A stretch of 64,000 nt of DNA, from assembly GCF_020736365.1 (NCBI RefSeq), contig NZ_CP085988.1, positions 348,501 to 412,500 on the forward strand, in the 5' to 3' direction. The stretch's first letter is position 1. Each line of letters begins with the position of its first letter. Made by a program: the position numbers and the translations under genes. Source of the stretch: Clostridium sp. M62/1. GTDB lineage: Bacteria > Bacillota > Clostridia > Lachnospirales > Lachnospiraceae. Shown here piece after piece: positions 16,661 through 22,957 of this stretch. The notes below the pieces were generated by a model. The model ran no database searches. It saw only the letters and a program-made list of their open reading frames with translations, and was not told the DNA's origin.

Positions 16661-17745
16661 GGATAAATCACTTCGCTTTCTATGAAATAATCATTTCCCA
16701 CTTGAGAAAAAGCATATGGTTTAAGCATAATGGCGTCATTAGGAAAAGCAACACCTTGACCACTTACAGGGCTTTTTGCACTCCCACCAAATATTTTAGG
16801 TGCTATATAAATTTGCACCTCATCAACAATCTGTTGCTCAAGAGCACTCCAATTCATTGCACTTCCACCCTCTAAAAGTAGACTGTCTATCTGCATATTT
16901 CCTAAACATTGCATTAAATTCATTAAGTCAATATGATTACCTTTTTTCTTCGTATAAATAATTTCACAACCACATTTTCTGTAAAGAGCAATCTTACTTT
17001 CATCAATAGAAGAAGTAGCGATATATGTTTTAATGTCATTCGCTGTTTTGATAATTTTTGATGTAATGGGTGTTCTTAAATCTGTATCACATACGATACG
17101 AATAGGATTTTCCCCGTTTTCTAATCGGCATGTCAGTAAAGGGTCATCTTGAATAACGGTATTCACTCCTACCATGATCGCAGTAACCTTATGCCTGAAT
17201 TGATGTACTTGTTTTCTCGCTTTTTCGCCACTTATCCATTTTGATTGATTTGTATAAGTTGCTATTTTCCCGTCCATTGTCATTGCATATTTCATAAAAA
17301 CATAAGGAATATGCCTTGTAACATATTTTCTAAAAACTTTGATTAACTGTTGACACTCCATTTCTAAAATTCCTATCACAACTTGAATGTTGTTTTCCTC
17401 AAGTACCTTTACACCTTTTCCAGACACAATAGGATTACAGTCTAAAGTTCCGACGACTACTCTTGTAATGCCACTTTTAATAATTGCTTCTGTGCAAGGT
17501 GGTGTCTTACCATAGTGACAGCATGGTTCAAGTGTTACATAAAGTGTTGCTCCTACAGGTGACTCCCTACAATTTTTTAATGCATTTCTCTCTGCATGCA
17601 ATCCACCAAAGATTTCATGGTATCCCTGTCCTATAATTCGATTATCTTTTACAATTACTGCCCCAACCATAGGATTAGGATTGACATAGCCAGCACCTTT
17701 TTTTGCCAGTTTTATTGCTAATTTCATGTATTCTGTATCGCTCAT
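16645..17745 (-). CDS. ribD: Bifunctional pyrimidine deaminase / reductase
   Basis: Enzyme of 366 residues for the second and third steps after GTP cyclohydrolase II. The deaminase domain (about 1-145) has the zinc motif HAERNAL and TLEPCCHYGKTPPC. The reductase domain (about 148-360) has MKYAMTMDGKIAT and LLEGGSAMNWS. The start at 17,745 (MSDTEYMKLAIKLAKKG) has TTGGAGGTG upstream, so upstream in-frame codons are not used. It is the first gene of the operon, behind the FMN riboswitch. Confidence 0.97.
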   Translation of the reverse strand: MSDTEYMKLAIKLAKKGAGYVNPNPMVGAVIVKDNRIIGQGYHEIFGGLHAERNALKNCRESPVGATLYVTLEPCCHYGKTPPCTEAIIKSGITRVVVGTLDCNPIVSGKGVKVLEENNIQVVIGILEMECQQLIKVFRKYVTRHIPYVFMKYAMTMDGKIATYTNQSKWISGEKARKQVHQFRHKVTAIMVGVNTVIQDDPLLTCRLENGENPIRIVCDTDLRTPITSKIIKTANDIKTYIATSSIDESKIALYRKCGCEIIYTKKKGNHIDLMNLMQCLGNMQIDSLLLEGGSAMNWSALEQQIVDEVQIYIAPKIFGGSAKSPVSGQGVAFPNDAIMLKPYAFSQVGNDYFIESEVIYPCLQE

Positions 17746-17827
17746 TTTTACACCTCCAAAAAAATACATGCCTTGAATAAAATCTATCCAAGACATGCAA
17801 AAGAGGATTTATGCGATTAAAGAAAAT

Positions 17828-17858
17828 GCTCTGAAACAATATAAAATCATTCCAGAGC
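17828..17858 (-). terminator. Riboswitch-controlled terminator hairpin before ribD
   Basis: Stem gctctgaaa / ttccagagc (with G-U pairs) followed on the minus strand by ATTTTCTTT. It lies between the FMN aptamer and ribD, the expected place for the expression platform of a transcription-attenuating FMN riboswitch. Confidence 0.75.
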
Positions 17859-17885
17859 ACGCAAAAAAAGCATAAACTTACTTTC

Positions 17886-17992
17886 ATCTTCTTTCATCCA
17901 GACTATACTGTCGGCTTTGGAATTTCACCAAATCATGCCTTTCGGCTCGTGGGCTATACCACCGGTAGGGAATTACACCCTGCCCTGAAGAT
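17886..17992 (-). promoter_or_regulatory. FMN riboswitch (RFN element)
   Basis: The minus strand carries the conserved RFN blocks: ATCTTCAGGGCAGGGTG, then AATTCCCTACCGGTGGTATA, AGCCCACGAGCC, GATTTGGTGAAATTCC, AAAGCCGACAGTATAGTC and TGGATGAAAGAAGAT. The paired ends (ATCTTC / GAAGAT) close P1. It lies about 140 nt upstream of ribD and should switch the operon off when FMN is plentiful. Confidence 0.97.
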
Positions 17993-18011
17993 AGTTATTC
18001 AATTACGGACA

Positions 18012-18040
18012 ATTATAATATCTGATATTATATCTGTCAA
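18012..18040 (-). promoter_or_regulatory. Sigma-A promoter of the rib operon
   Basis: Consensus -35 TTGACA (complement of 18,035-18,040) and -10 TATAAT (complement of 18,012-18,017) with exactly 17 bp between. Transcription would start near 18,005, just before the FMN aptamer. Both hexamers are perfect, so the cargo operon carries a strong promoter of its own within 100 bp of the element end. Confidence 0.9.
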
Positions 18041-18129
18041 TAAAAAGTTTTTTTCTCGTTTATCCAAATACAATAATTTGCAAGCAGGTAAACACAGGTT
18101 ATTTCTTAATATCCTTTTGTTTGGGAAAC

Positions 18130-18140
18130 TCCATTTTCCC
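18130..18140. other. attR-type attachment site of element B
   Basis: tccattttccc, matching tccagtttccc at 9953-9963 in 10 of 11 positions. It is embedded in a dyad, gggaaa-ctccat-tttccc. This is the point where the XRE gene sequence stops. Confidence 0.8.
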
Positions 18141-18381
18141 ATTTTGAAACAGCCTGCCTGCTAACACCAATCGTTTCAGCAACAAATTCCTGCGTCATTT
18201 TGCACTGTGTTCTGTGTACTTTGAGTGCTTCACCCAACGATTTCCTCACTACGGATTTTTCCTGCCGTACATCTTTTGAATGGATATATTTGAGTAATGC
18301 ACGAACAATAAGGGTAAGCAAACCAACAAAGATACATAAGAAAATTATTCCAACGATTATCATAAATACGGTTACTTTCAT
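18130..18381 (-). pseudogene. Membrane-anchored XRE regulator, N-terminal fragment (split by element B)
   Basis: Starts MKVTVFMIIVGIIFLCIFVG (ATG 18,381, AGGAGGTGGTC ribosome site). It has an N-terminal transmembrane helix (about 4-28), a charged linker, then the first part of an XRE helix-turn-helix, MTQEFVAETIGVSRQAVSKW. Native sequence ends at SKWENG at 18,130. The present frame runs on through element B sequence (VSQTKGY) to a stop at 18,106. The remainder lies at 9866-9955. The truncated product keeps the membrane helix and recognition helix but loses the last helices, so it is probably inactive. Confidence 0.88.
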
Positions 18382-18410
18382 TTGACCACCTCCTAATGTT
18401 GCTGTTGGCT

Positions 18411-18524
18411 TCATTTCTCTGTACGGATATATTTAAGCAATGCACGAATAACAAGGATAAGCAAGCCGACAAAGATACATGAGAAAACTATTCCGACTAC
18501 AATCATAATGATGTTTACTAACAT
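18411..18524 (-). CDS. 37-residue membrane protein, paralogous to the XRE regulator N-terminus
   Basis: Reads MLVNIIMIVVGIVFSCIFVG then LLILVIRALLKYIRTEK. It has an AGGAGGTCATCC ribosome site and ends 29 nt before the split XRE gene. It is almost the same as that regulator's N-terminal transmembrane part (VGIIFLCIFVGLLTLIVRAL), so the pair arose by duplication. A single transmembrane helix spans about residues 3-28. It might pair with the regulator in the membrane; that is inference. A -10 like TATAAT (complement of 18,649-18,654) lies upstream. Confidence 0.65.
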   Translation of the reverse strand: MLVNIIMIVVGIVFSCIFVGLLILVIRALLKYIRTEK

Positions 18525-18660
18525 TTGGATGACCTCCTTTCTTTGTTGGCTTTATTCTATCTGAATTACCGTGTTGCTACCACCAACTATCAAGCAATTA
18601 TCAGTTGCATATCGGTTGCACAATGATAGCGTTCTGTTTTTTGACCTTATTATACTAAAT

Positions 18661-18862
18661 TACCGTAGATAAGGATAGCTCGACTGATAAAACTTGCTGG
18701 ACGGGAACAGCTTGCAGCGCAAGGTGTTTCCGGGCGGCAAGTCCACAAAAGGGTAGCTGGCGACAGCCAGCGCAGGGGAAGCGTAGCGTCCCCTGTATGA
18801 TTTGGAGCAGACCATGACTGCGGAAAATCACAGCCCTCCGGCGAGGAGCCTTCGGAGAACGC
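18661..18862. other. Noncoding structured region adjoining oriT of element A
   Basis: No gene. It holds several inverted repeats: cttgc-agc-gcaag near 18,711, gctgg-cgacag-ccagc near 18,755, cagggga / tcccctg near 18,773, and ctccg / cggag near 18,836. This density suggests the relaxosome-binding part of oriT or a structured RNA. Confidence 0.5.
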
Positions 18863-18902
18863 AATGCACCAACCTTTGGGTGGTGTATAATTGCGCCCTT
18901 AG
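18863..18902 (+). other. oriT: oriT nick region candidate of element A (MobQ type)
   Basis: Inverted repeat caccaacc-ttt-gggtggtg (18,867-18,885, 7 of 8 paired) followed 5 nt later by ttgcgccctta (18,891-18,901). The RSF1010 and pSK41/pGO1 MobQ nick regions have the same layout, a hairpin then TAAGTGCGCCCT. The core TGCGCCCT is conserved. The element's relaxase at 8105-9679 is of the MobQ family. Confidence 0.7.
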
Positions 18903-18906
18903 TAAA

Positions 18907-19203
18907 CTAAGGGGGTTCCGGCATCTCCCGTTCCAGCAGTTTTTTCAATAGTTCCTGCGTGTCCTGTCTGTGAAAAATGAGTTTCAACAACAGCATGACA
19001 TCATCATCTGTCAGGCGTTCCGGTTCTTGCAGAAAACTTTCCAGCATACCGCCACGTGTACAGAGCCGGTGCGTTCGTTCTTTTCGGGTAAGCTGCTTCA
19101 GCTGATGCTGCAATGCCTTTTCATCATTGATGGCTTTCCGCAGTTTCTTTTCGCTTTTTTCCAACTCCCGATTGAGTTTTTCCAGCTTTGATGTATCAGG
19201 CAA
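18907..19203 (-). CDS. DUF3847 family protein
   Basis: Protein of 98 residues. The first 45 residues form a charged coiled coil (KLEKLNRELEKSEKKLRKAI), followed by RTHRLCTRGGMLESFL, the signature of DUF3847 proteins found next to MobA/MobL genes in clostridial mobile elements. It overlaps the preceding RepA-like gene by 8 bases. A hairpin (cccttag / ctaaggg, 18,896-18,913) covers its stop. It may be a relaxosome accessory protein, given that oriT starts at its 3' end; the function is not known. Confidence 0.8.
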   Translation of the reverse strand: MPDTSKLEKLNRELEKSEKKLRKAINDEKALQHQLKQLTRKERTHRLCTRGGMLESFLQEPERLTDDDVMLLLKLIFHRQDTQELLKKLLEREMPEPP

Positions 19204-19537
19204 GGGCAGCGTCCTCCTTTCCCGGTATCAGCACATAAATCCTGTTTGGTTCTCCAATGCCCTGACGCACCCGCATGATAAGTCCGGCAGTTTCCAGTTC
19301 ATTCAGAGAACGCTTGACCGTCATGGAGCTGCGGGACAGGACTGCGGCAATGGCTGTGACAGGGAAGCAGACAAAGAGGATTCCGTTCTCGTCCTCCTGC
19401 CCTTTGGAGAGCATAGCGTCCAGCATCCGGCAGTACATGACCTTTGCGGTGCTGCTGACTGGAAATCCTGTCAACGCTCTGGGAAAAGGCATACAGGGCG
19501 GCAATGGTGTGTCTATCGTCATAAATTCAAAATTCAT
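19196..19537 (-). CDS. RepA-like helix-turn-helix protein (short)
   Basis: Protein of 113 residues resembling the N-terminal winged-helix part of replication initiator A proteins: PFPRALTGFPVSSTAKVMYC then MLDAML and MTVKRSLNELETAGLI. This is the same fold seen in the longer RepA-like protein of element C (25,753-26,514). Only the DNA-binding part is present. It overlaps its neighbours by 4 and 8 bases, indicating a tight operon with DUF3847 and the 62-residue gene. A regulator of mobilization or replication is likely. Confidence 0.75.
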   Translation of the reverse strand: MNFEFMTIDTPLPPCMPFPRALTGFPVSSTAKVMYCRMLDAMLSKGQEDENGILFVCFPVTAIAAVLSRSSMTVKRSLNELETAGLIMRVRQGIGEPNRIYVLIPGKEDAALA

Positions 19538-19722
19538 TCTGTGTGTTCCTCCTTTTTCTTTGCTCGTTTGGATAAATAACAGGGGCAGTCAATCACAACC
19601 GCCCGGAAGCTCTGCTTGCACCCATGCTGGCATTTCCGGCATAATTCGTTGTAAGTGACACGCCCCCGGTCATTGAGGTAAAAGGAAAGCTCATACTTCC
19701 TCTTTTTGCTCATTCTCGGCAT
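19534..19722 (-). CDS. Small cysteine-rich protein
   Basis: Protein of 62 residues, basic, with cysteines in ELCRKCQHGCKQSF and VIDCPCYLSK that could bind zinc. It is the first gene of the minus-strand trio 19,722-18,907 and overlaps the next by 4 bases (ATGA). I do not recognise a named family. The GGAGGAAACACAATATG context supports the start. Confidence 0.65.
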   Translation of the reverse strand: MPRMSKKRKYELSFYLNDRGRVTYNELCRKCQHGCKQSFRAVVIDCPCYLSKRAKKKEEHTE

Positions 19723-20131
19723 ATTGTGTTTCCTCCCGTTTTAGTGTATGGTTTCGGGGGCGATTTTCGGCAAAATTACAGCCATAGAGCCGCTTAAAAT
19801 CTCCCGAAGTATCAGCGATAGGGTAGACTATCCCCCTATCAGATTGTCGTGTTTCGGTATCATTTCGGTGTCAGTTCGCCAGTTCTCCCCGGTGTCGTTC
19901 CTCCCCTGAATCTCACAGCGGCGTATCGCTCCCTTTGGTACGCTCGTTTCGGTCAGGGTTCCTCCATATCCCTGCCAAAATTCATGGCGCTACATCGCCG
20001 GGGAAGCATATCCCACACAGGCTGGTCATTCGATTGGAATAATCCATCGATGAACTACCTGTATCATAGAACATTTTTGTGCCCTGTGCCGTATGTCCAC
20101 AAAGTAGGAATTAAGGGTAAAAATCAGAAAT
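19723..20131. other. Divergent intergenic region of element A
   Basis: About 480 bp between the minus-strand trio and the plus-strand XRE regulator. There is no convincing gene. It contains a hairpin gataggg / ccctatc (about 19,813-19,839) and the promoter for the XRE gene at its right end. A weak plus-strand reading frame at 19,849-20,154 has no ribosome site. Confidence 0.5.
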
Positions 20132-20160
20132 TTCCACGATTACGGAAAGTGTGATATAAT
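20132..20160 (+). promoter_or_regulatory. Promoter of the element A XRE regulator
   Basis: Extended -10 TGaTATAAT (TATAAT at 20,155-20,160) with a weak -35 TTCCAC at 20,132-20,137 and a 17-bp spacer. A dyad ttcc-acgattac-ggaa covers the -35 and would suit autoregulation. Confidence 0.65.
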
Positions 20161-20206
20161 CCAGATAAGCGGCAGCAATGAAACCGTTGGAAAGGAGCGT
20201 GTGCCC

Positions 20207-21013
20207 ATGAAAGGAGCAACAAGCATACAGGAACGCCTTTGGGAACTCCGCAAGGACAAAGGCTTAAATCTGGAAGAACTATCAAAACTAACGGGTATTT
20301 CTAAATCAGCCCTTGGCAGTTATGAAAAAGAAGATTTTAAGGAAATCAATCATGGCAACCTTATCACGCTGGCAGACTTCTATGGGGTTTCCGTCGATTA
20401 TCTGCTGTGCCGGACAGAGAACAGGGAGCAGATCAACACGCCACTGACGGAGCTGCATTTGAACGATGAAATGGTTGCACTTCTGAAAAGCGGTCGGATC
20501 AACAACCGTCTGCTCTGCGAACTTGCCACCCATAAGGACTTTATCAAGTTTCTTGCGGACATTGAGATTTATGTGGATGGGATTGCCACCATGCAGATTC
20601 AAAACCTCAACACCCTTGTCGATACTGTCCGACATGAAATCATAGAACGGTATCGCCCTGGCGAAGATGACCCACATTTGAAAGTGCTGCAAGCCGCCCA
20701 TATCAGTGATGATGAATATTTCAGCCACATGGTTCTGGATGACCTAAACCTGATTATCCGGGATATTCGGGAAACCCATAAAAAGGATAGTGAGAGTGCG
20801 CCCCAGACCACTGTTGCCAATGAACTGAAAGAAAATCTGGAAGCGGTCGAAAATTTCAAGGGCAGCCGTTTGGAAAAACTGGCAGTGCTTTACTGCAAGC
20901 AGCTCGGTATCAACTATAAAAATCTGTCAGATGAAGAATTTCGCTGGCTTATTCGGATTCTCCAAAAATCAAAGAAAACGGGAACGCCTATCAACCAGAG
21001 GAAAAAACGGTAA
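20207..21013 (+). CDS. XRE family transcriptional regulator of element A
   Basis: Protein of 268 residues. The N-terminal XRE helix-turn-helix (about 5-65) reads IQERLWELRKDKGLNLEELS then KLTGISKSALGSYEK. The long C-terminal part is of a kind seen in clostridial mobilizable elements and lacks a peptidase motif, so it is not an ImmA-type pair. I chose ATG 20,207 because AAAGGAG lies 9 nt upstream; the GTG at 20,201 is too close. It is the only plus-strand gene in element A, divergent from the mobilization operon, so it is the likely element repressor. A bidirectional terminator follows. Confidence 0.88.
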   Translation: MKGATSIQERLWELRKDKGLNLEELSKLTGISKSALGSYEKEDFKEINHGNLITLADFYGVSVDYLLCRTENREQINTPLTELHLNDEMVALLKSGRINNRLLCELATHKDFIKFLADIEIYVDGIATMQIQNLNTLVDTVRHEIIERYRPGEDDPHLKVLQAAHISDDEYFSHMVLDDLNLIIRDIRETHKKDSESAPQTTVANELKENLEAVENFKGSRLEKLAVLYCKQLGINYKNLSDEEFRWLIRILQKSKKTGTPINQRKKR

Positions 21014-21017
21014 AGGA

Positions 21018-21062
21018 AAACCGCTGTTGCATGGTTTGTTGGATTCCATGTAGCAGCGGTTT
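21018..21062. terminator. Bidirectional terminator between convergent genes
   Basis: Long stem aaaccgctgttgcatgg / ccatgtagcagcggttt (16 of 17 paired) between the XRE stop (21,013) and the DUF1835/DUF3658 stop (21,075). It ends in A and T tracts on both sides, so it serves both strands. Confidence 0.88.
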
Positions 21063-21074
21063 GTGCTGTGGTTA

Positions 21075-22037
21075 TTACTTCATTCGTTTTCTTAATATTC
21101 GGCGATAATTTGTTTCTCCCTTTGGTGCGTCCTGTATAATTTCCAACACACCATCTTCAAGCATTTTATCAATGCGATTGGAAATCCATACATCACTAAT
21201 TCCAAGTTGATATTTTCCTAAAACATTACCTATGACAATAGCCATTTTGAATTGCTCTGGCTGTTCCGCAATTTCACGAAGAATGAAACTATCATATATA
21301 TCTTCTGAAACGCTTTGCAATTTACCATTTAACATTGCACGCAAAGGTGCATTTTCATTTTGAAGTTGATTCCATTTCATAGCACAAGCTGAAAGAAATA
21401 CAGGATTAGCTTTCTCTTGTAGAGTTATATAGTTTCCCCATTCGCCAGGAGAGACCTCGCCCCATGCTATTTTGGATGTCATAGTATTTTCTTTTCCATA
21501 TTCCCATGTAGGTAACTTAACCAAATAAATTGTTGTCTGGCAGTTTAAGGGTTGAAGTTGTTTCATAAGCCAATACATACCACAAAGCTCATCTGGATTA
21601 TAGCTATACCAAATGCGAATTTCTTCCCCAGCTACATATCGTTCAATCACTGAGGTCAATGTAGTTTTAATTTTCTGTATTTTTTCTTCAACCTGATAAT
21701 CTAAATCCTCTACAAAGCAGACAGACAGCATTTTCTTGAAAACATTTTTCCGCTGTTCGCCAATTCCATTATCAGAAATATCTCCCACACTAAGAGCCAT
21801 ATCAAAACAATAAACATCACAGCTCTTGCCTCCCAATGGAATAGCATTCTCCCAAGCAATGCGTTCTTGTTCCTGTGCTTGAAGCTGTGCTTTTTTCATT
21901 TCATCTGAAGATGGAACACTCCCGTCTTCATGCCTCATAAATATTGAAACAGCACTTCCTCTATACTTTCCCTTGCCGTAAGTTTGGGCAATTTTCAAAC
22001 TTCCACAGGCACTTTCACCAAATACAATTTCAATCAT
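21075..22037 (-). CDS. DUF1835 / DUF3658 domain protein
   Basis: Protein of 320 residues. The N-terminal part (MIEIVFGESACGSLKIAQTY) matches DUF1835. The C-terminal part (about 225-320, SEDIYDSFILREIAEQP then YQLGISDVWISNRIDKMLED) matches DUF3658. The central segment contains EEIRIWYSYNPDELCGMYW, typical of this pair. The biochemical role is not known; such proteins occur sporadically in gut Firmicutes. It is more AT-rich than the neighbouring mobilization genes and is probably cargo of element A. A GAGGTATATAAG ribosome site precedes the ATG, 29 nt after TnpV. Confidence 0.8.
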   Translation of the reverse strand: MIEIVFGESACGSLKIAQTYGKGKYRGSAVSIFMRHEDGSVPSSDEMKKAQLQAQEQERIAWENAIPLGGKSCDVYCFDMALSVGDISDNGIGEQRKNVFKKMLSVCFVEDLDYQVEEKIQKIKTTLTSVIERYVAGEEIRIWYSYNPDELCGMYWLMKQLQPLNCQTTIYLVKLPTWEYGKENTMTSKIAWGEVSPGEWGNYITLQEKANPVFLSACAMKWNQLQNENAPLRAMLNGKLQSVSEDIYDSFILREIAEQPEQFKMAIVIGNVLGKYQLGISDVWISNRIDKMLEDGVLEIIQDAPKGETNYRRILRKRMK

Positions 22038-22066
22038 CTTATATACCTCCGATTTAATTGCTCCCG

Positions 22067-22444
22067 TTATGAATAAATCATCTCATGCAAAACAATTTCT
22101 TCTGCCCGGTTATGAATGTTATTGCAACGCTGCACCCATTCCATTTGGTGGGTACGCTTCAATTCCTCGGTTACGCCCTCGGCAGTTTTCATCTGCTCCA
22201 TGATGGTGTCTAACCGTTCCTGTGCCTGTTCGTTCAGGTCTGCAAGATATGTCCACAATTCCCCGGTCAGTATCAATGTATTCAATCTGGCTGGGTGGAC
22301 TTCCCTTAAATATTCCCGGTGCATCCGTCCGTACTTTCCGATAGGGCGGTGTTCCTCCGGCAGTTTCAAGTCCGGGATGTAATAATCTCCGACAAGGATA
22401 TAATCAATTCCGTTTTCCGTTATTCTTGGTTTCAATTCGCTCAT
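22067..22444 (-). CDS. tnpV: TnpV family transposon-encoded protein
   Basis: Protein of 125 residues. It starts MSELKPRITENGIDYILVGD and contains YIPDLKLPEEHRPIGKYGRM, both typical of TnpV from Tn4451-related elements. The function is not established; it is not needed for Tn4451 excision. Its start overlaps the Cro-like regulator gene by 41 bases, with a GGAGGTAAGGAAC ribosome site. It marks this unit as related to Tn4451. Confidence 0.88.
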   Translation of the reverse strand: MSELKPRITENGIDYILVGDYYIPDLKLPEEHRPIGKYGRMHREYLREVHPARLNTLILTGELWTYLADLNEQAQERLDTIMEQMKTAEGVTEELKRTHQMEWVQRCNNIHNRAEEIVLHEMIYS

Positions 22445-22676
22445 GTTCCTTACCTCCTGTGGAAGCAGGCTCGTCTGGTACTAACTCAATCACATCGGTA
22501 ATCTCACAATTCAGCGTTTCGCAGATACGGGCTAATGTATCCATGCTGATGTGCTTTCCCTCTTTGCTCATGTTGGCAATCATATTTGTTGTCATACCAG
22601 CGGCAAGCCTTAAATCCTCTTTTCTCATATCACGCTCTAACAGTGTGTGCCAGAGTGGCTTATAGCTGATGTGCAT
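22404..22676 (-). CDS. Cro/CI-type helix-turn-helix regulator
   Basis: Protein of 90 residues. The helix-turn-helix spans almost the whole chain (WHTLLERDMRKEDLRLAAGM then TTNMIANMSKEGKHISMDTL and ICETLNCEITDVIEL), close to the short YozG/Cro-like regulators. It is the first gene of an operon with TnpV. Its promoter (22,740-22,768) has a palindrome over the -35, fitting autorepression. The charged tail after residue 70 overlaps tnpV and is probably not structured. Confidence 0.85.
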   Translation of the reverse strand: MHISYKPLWHTLLERDMRKEDLRLAAGMTTNMIANMSKEGKHISMDTLARICETLNCEITDVIELVPDEPASTGGKEHERIETKNNGKRN

Positions 22677-22739
22677 ATTGTTTTCCTGCCTTTCTATCTA
22701 TACCACCGGGGCGGCTGCCCCGGCAGGAACTTTTCTCTT

Positions 22740-22768
22740 ATTATAGCACCAATCTTGTGAAATCACAA
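22740..22768 (-). promoter_or_regulatory. Promoter with overlapping operator for the HTH-tnpV operon
   Basis: Minus strand -35 TTGTGA (complement of 22,763-22,768), 17-bp spacer and -10 TATAAT (complement of 22,740-22,745). The palindrome ttgtga-aa-tcacaa (22,755-22,768) covers the -35, a likely site for the encoded Cro-like repressor. Confidence 0.75.
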
Positions 22769-22957
22769 TTTATTCTTGTAGCCTGCCGCTGATACCGTCT
22801 GGATTGTGCTTTTCCTTTCGTTTTTTGTTCCAACTAATTAGCCATGAACTGTTTCATACCTTGTGATTTTGCTTATGTGTGATAAAGAAGTAATAGAAGT
22901 GTAAAAAATTTTGCCGTTCCTATCCGGCACATGAGGTATGTCGGATAGGTCGGGCGG

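Larger units (their letters stand above)
9964..18140. mobile_element. Element B: 8.2 kb mobilizable element carrying a riboflavin operon
   Basis: Bounded by 11-bp direct repeats (9953-9963 and 18,130-18,140) at the exact point where an XRE gene of element A is interrupted. Contents, all on the minus strand: large serine recombinase, a small protein, a remnant, a repeat region, MobT/Rep_trans relaxase, an oriT candidate, ribH, ribBA, ribE, ribD, FMN riboswitch and a strong promoter. The DNA is AT-rich compared with flanking element A. The recombinase stop is 27 bp from the left repeat. Confidence 0.88.

Noticed and set aside
19849..20154. Plus-strand frame before the XRE regulator
   Set aside because: No ribosome site, no known domain, and it overlaps the XRE promoter.
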